From: Fuerstiella sp. | GTDB lineage: Bacteria; Planctomycetota; Planctomycetia; Planctomycetales; Planctomycetaceae | DNA: 64,000 nucleotides | Assembly: GCA_014238335.1 (NCBI GenBank) | Contig: JABABI010000003.1 | Coordinates: forward strand, 45,573-109,572 | Reading direction: 5' to 3' | Shown here: piece after piece, positions 62,355-64,000 of the stretch | Layout: the number at the start of each line of letters is the position of its first letter | How positions within the stretch are numbered: the stretch's first letter is position 1 | Program-made: the position numbers and the translations under genes | The notes under the pieces: generated by a model | Databases searched by the model: none | Told to the model about the DNA's origin: nothing | Seen by the model: only the letters and a program-made list of their open reading frames with translations

Positions 62355-64000
62355 ATGAATCGAATCCGAGTCGTTTCACTGACTTTCCTGTTGTGCCTGT
62401 CTGCGGTCAACTGTCCGGCCCAGGACCTGCTGTCTACTGATGCTCTGCAAAGCCTTGGGCTTGAGGTTCGCTGGAACAGCCAGGCGGTACTGAATGTACG
62501 CCGGGATATCGTCACTTATGTCACGAACGACGAAGAGATCCTGTACGTTCAGTCATCGGCGGGTATTCTGACGGCCATCAACGCAGAGAACGGGCGAAGG
62601 CTCTGGACCGCTCAGGTCGGACGCACGGACGAAGCGACATTATCAGTGGTGTCAAACAGCGACCTTGTACTGGTACTCGCCGGTCCATCGGTTTACGGAT
62701 ACAACAAGTTCACGGGGACTCAGCTGTTGCAGTTTCGACTGCCGGAGCAGCCGGCGGCCGGACCGGCATTGACTGAGAAAGCGGTCTTTATTCCGCTGCA
62801 TGGAGGAGCCGTTTATGCATATTCCATCAGTGTCCTGGAATATCTGTTTCGGTACGGAACACTGCCCGAAGACGTTGCGATTCCTCACATGTGGCGATTT
62901 ATTTGTGGTGAAGAAATCGTTCATTCTCCTGTGGTCGGTGAACAGGCGATTGCGTTTGTCTCTGAAAAGGGCAACGTGTTTACAGTCAACAGCGGAGGAA
63001 TTGAAAAAGGACGGGCGCGGTATCAGTTGCTGCTGAACACGCCGGCGTCCGCTCCTTTGGCCATTGCCGACAATGCCACGTCATCAAGCGTTTTGATGCT
63101 GAGTGATGACAACCTGGCTTTCAGCATAGACCTGATCACCGGCAAGACAGAATGGACGTACCCTCTTGGTCGCCCGATGACGAATGGGCCGATTATTGTC
63201 GGCGACAGCGTCTACGTCGTGACAGAAGACGGGACGCTCACGAACATCTCACGTGACGAATTCGACGGACGGCCTGTCGAAATACCGCAGTATCGCGCAC
63301 CGATGCACATCGGTGCGGGCATGCAGGAAGTTGAAATCGATGCACAGCTTCAGGCTGACCTCAACCTGGCCGGGTCGCAGGGTATTCTGGTGACCGAAGT
63401 CACGCAGGACTCGCCCGCGGCTGCGGCCGGACTGCAGACGGGCGACATCATCGTCCGGATCGATGAGATCACCGTCACCACTGTCGAAGAAGCTCAGTCA
63501 GGAATTGTGGAACTACCGTTCCGGGTCGAGCGTCCTGTCGAAGTCGTTCGCGGCAAAACTCTGGAGAAATTAGAACTGAAGATTGGCGCGACAGAGTGGG
63601 ATGTAAAGGGTATTCGTAGCCTGACGTCGGTCGGCCGTTTTGGGATTTACGGCATCGACCAGGCAAATCGACTGGTAGGGTTCAATAAACACGACTCACG
63701 AATAATCGGCCGACTTCCCGTGAGTGATTATCAGGTGCATCACCACAACTCTCTGACAGACCAGATTTATCTCGTGTCGAAGTCCGGTGATGTTCTGTGC
63801 CTGAGAGAAATTGGACCAATGGTTCGGATGCCTCAGCTGACTTCAGTGAGCCGAATGGCGAAAATCATCCGCGTGAACGTGCGCATCGGTGATCCCGTCG
63901 ATGCTGCTGGAACGGTCCTGTGTGAAGTGGAACTTCCTGATGGGTCCACTCAACCGATCACCATTGATACGCCGGGCGTGATTCGGGAGATCTTCGTCAG
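62355..64000 (+). CDS. PQQ-propeller/PDZ protein, 3' end outside window
   Basis: The visible 548 residues start with a leader (RVVSLTFLLCLSAVNCPA) and a PQQ-like beta-propeller: SSAGILTAINAENGRRLWTAQVG, GPSVYGYNKFTGTQL and SIDLITGKTEWTYPLG are the blade ends. A PDZ domain follows near 320-415 (GSQGILVTEVTQDSPAAAAGLQTGDIIVRIDE). The propeller then appears to resume (QIYLVSKSGDVLCLRE), and the last residues (RIGDPVDAAGTVLCEVEL... TIDTPGVIREIFV) look like the start of a lipoyl/biotinyl-like fold. The gene runs off the window end, so length and end are unknown. The start at 62355 precedes the leader; 62277 is an upstream alternative. Confidence 0.78.
   Translation, partial: MNRIRVVSLTFLLCLSAVNCPAQDLLSTDALQSLGLEVRWNSQAVLNVRRDIVTYVTNDEEILYVQSSAGILTAINAENGRRLWTAQVGRTDEATLSVVSNSDLVLVLAGPSVYGYNKFTGTQLLQFRLPEQPAAGPALTEKAVFIPLHGGAVYAYSISVLEYLFRYGTLPEDVAIPHMWRFICGEEIVHSPVVGEQAIAFVSEKGNVFTVNSGGIEKGRARYQLLLNTPASAPLAIADNATSSSVLMLSDDNLAFSIDLITGKTEWTYPLGRPMTNGPIIVGDSVYVVTEDGTLTNISRDEFDGRPVEIPQYRAPMHIGAGMQEVEIDAQLQADLNLAGSQGILVTEVTQDSPAAAAGLQTGDIIVRIDEITVTTVEEAQSGIVELPFRVERPVEVVRGKTLEKLELKIGATEWDVKGIRSLTSVGRFGIYGIDQANRLVGFNKHDSRIIGRLPVSDYQVHHHNSLTDQIYLVSKSGDVLCLREIGPMVRMPQLTSVSRMAKIIRVNVRIGDPVDAAGTVLCEVELPDGSTQPITIDTPGVIREIFV

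Overview
The window looks like a chromosomal segment of a free-living, probably marine planctomycete. This rests on gene content, not on a marker gene. It has three families of proteins that are strongly expanded in Planctomycetes: DUF1501 (three copies), cytochrome-like DUF1549/DUF1553 proteins (two copies) and a DUF1592/DUF1552 pair. It also has three sulfatases, a DUF1080 protein and many exported hydrolases with Sec or twin-arginine leaders. Genes are mostly single or in pairs on alternating strands. I see no rRNA, tRNA, CRISPR array, phage, transposon or dedicated transcription factor.

Layout. 0.05-8.4 kb: a ParA ATPase, a PhoD-like phosphatase, a membrane-anchored GYF-domain protein with a poly-aspartate tract, an acetylesterase-sulfatase fusion, and a [2Fe-2S] sugar-acid dehydratase. 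8.6-17.1 kb, all on the minus strand: a 1101-residue sugar kinase/nucleotidyltransferase fusion, a divergent nucleotidyltransferase, a phosphoesterase/CocE-hydrolase fusion and a 2-oxopentenoate hydratase-like enzyme. 17.5-24 kb: a DUF3500 protein, gamma-glutamyltransferase, a CopZ-like metallochaperone, a sulfatase and an exported Gly/Tyr-rich protein. 24.3-36 kb: the DUF1592/DUF1552 pair, an amidohydrolase, an SGNH hydrolase, a flavoprotein and a DUF1549/1553 + DUF1501 pair. 36.4-41.5 kb: an ankyrin-SUFU protein, a sulfatase, DUF1080 and an unpaired DUF1501. 41.8-49.8 kb: acetyl-xylan esterase, PIG-L deacetylase, an Nramp-like carrier with altered metal site, an SGNH-sialidase-like fusion, a LarA racemase homologue and a serine hydrolase. 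49.9-56.5 kb: a DUF1501 gene divergent from a Big2/DUF1549/DUF1553 gene and a PPC-domain gene. 56.8-64 kb: a ceramidase-like hydrolase, a CBM9-NHL protein, a small unknown protein, a PL10-type pectate lyase, and a PQQ-propeller/PDZ protein cut by the window end.

Taken together the genes suggest scavenging of sulfated, acetylated and uronic-acid-containing polysaccharides. Sulfatases, esterases, a deacetylase and a lyase would remove decorations and cut chains outside the cytoplasm. The IlvD/Edd-type dehydratase and the 2-oxo-acid hydratase-like enzyme could process sugar acids inside. That integration is inference: no SusC/SusD pair, transporter set or local regulator ties the genes together. 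Protein families were assigned by reading motifs, with no database search.

The least ordinary items are the kinase/nucleotidyltransferase fusion with its degenerate neighbour, the unusual two-domain fusions, the Nramp homologue lacking its metal-binding motifs, the ankyrin-SUFU protein, and the PQQ-PDZ protein that appears to end in a lipoyl-like fold.
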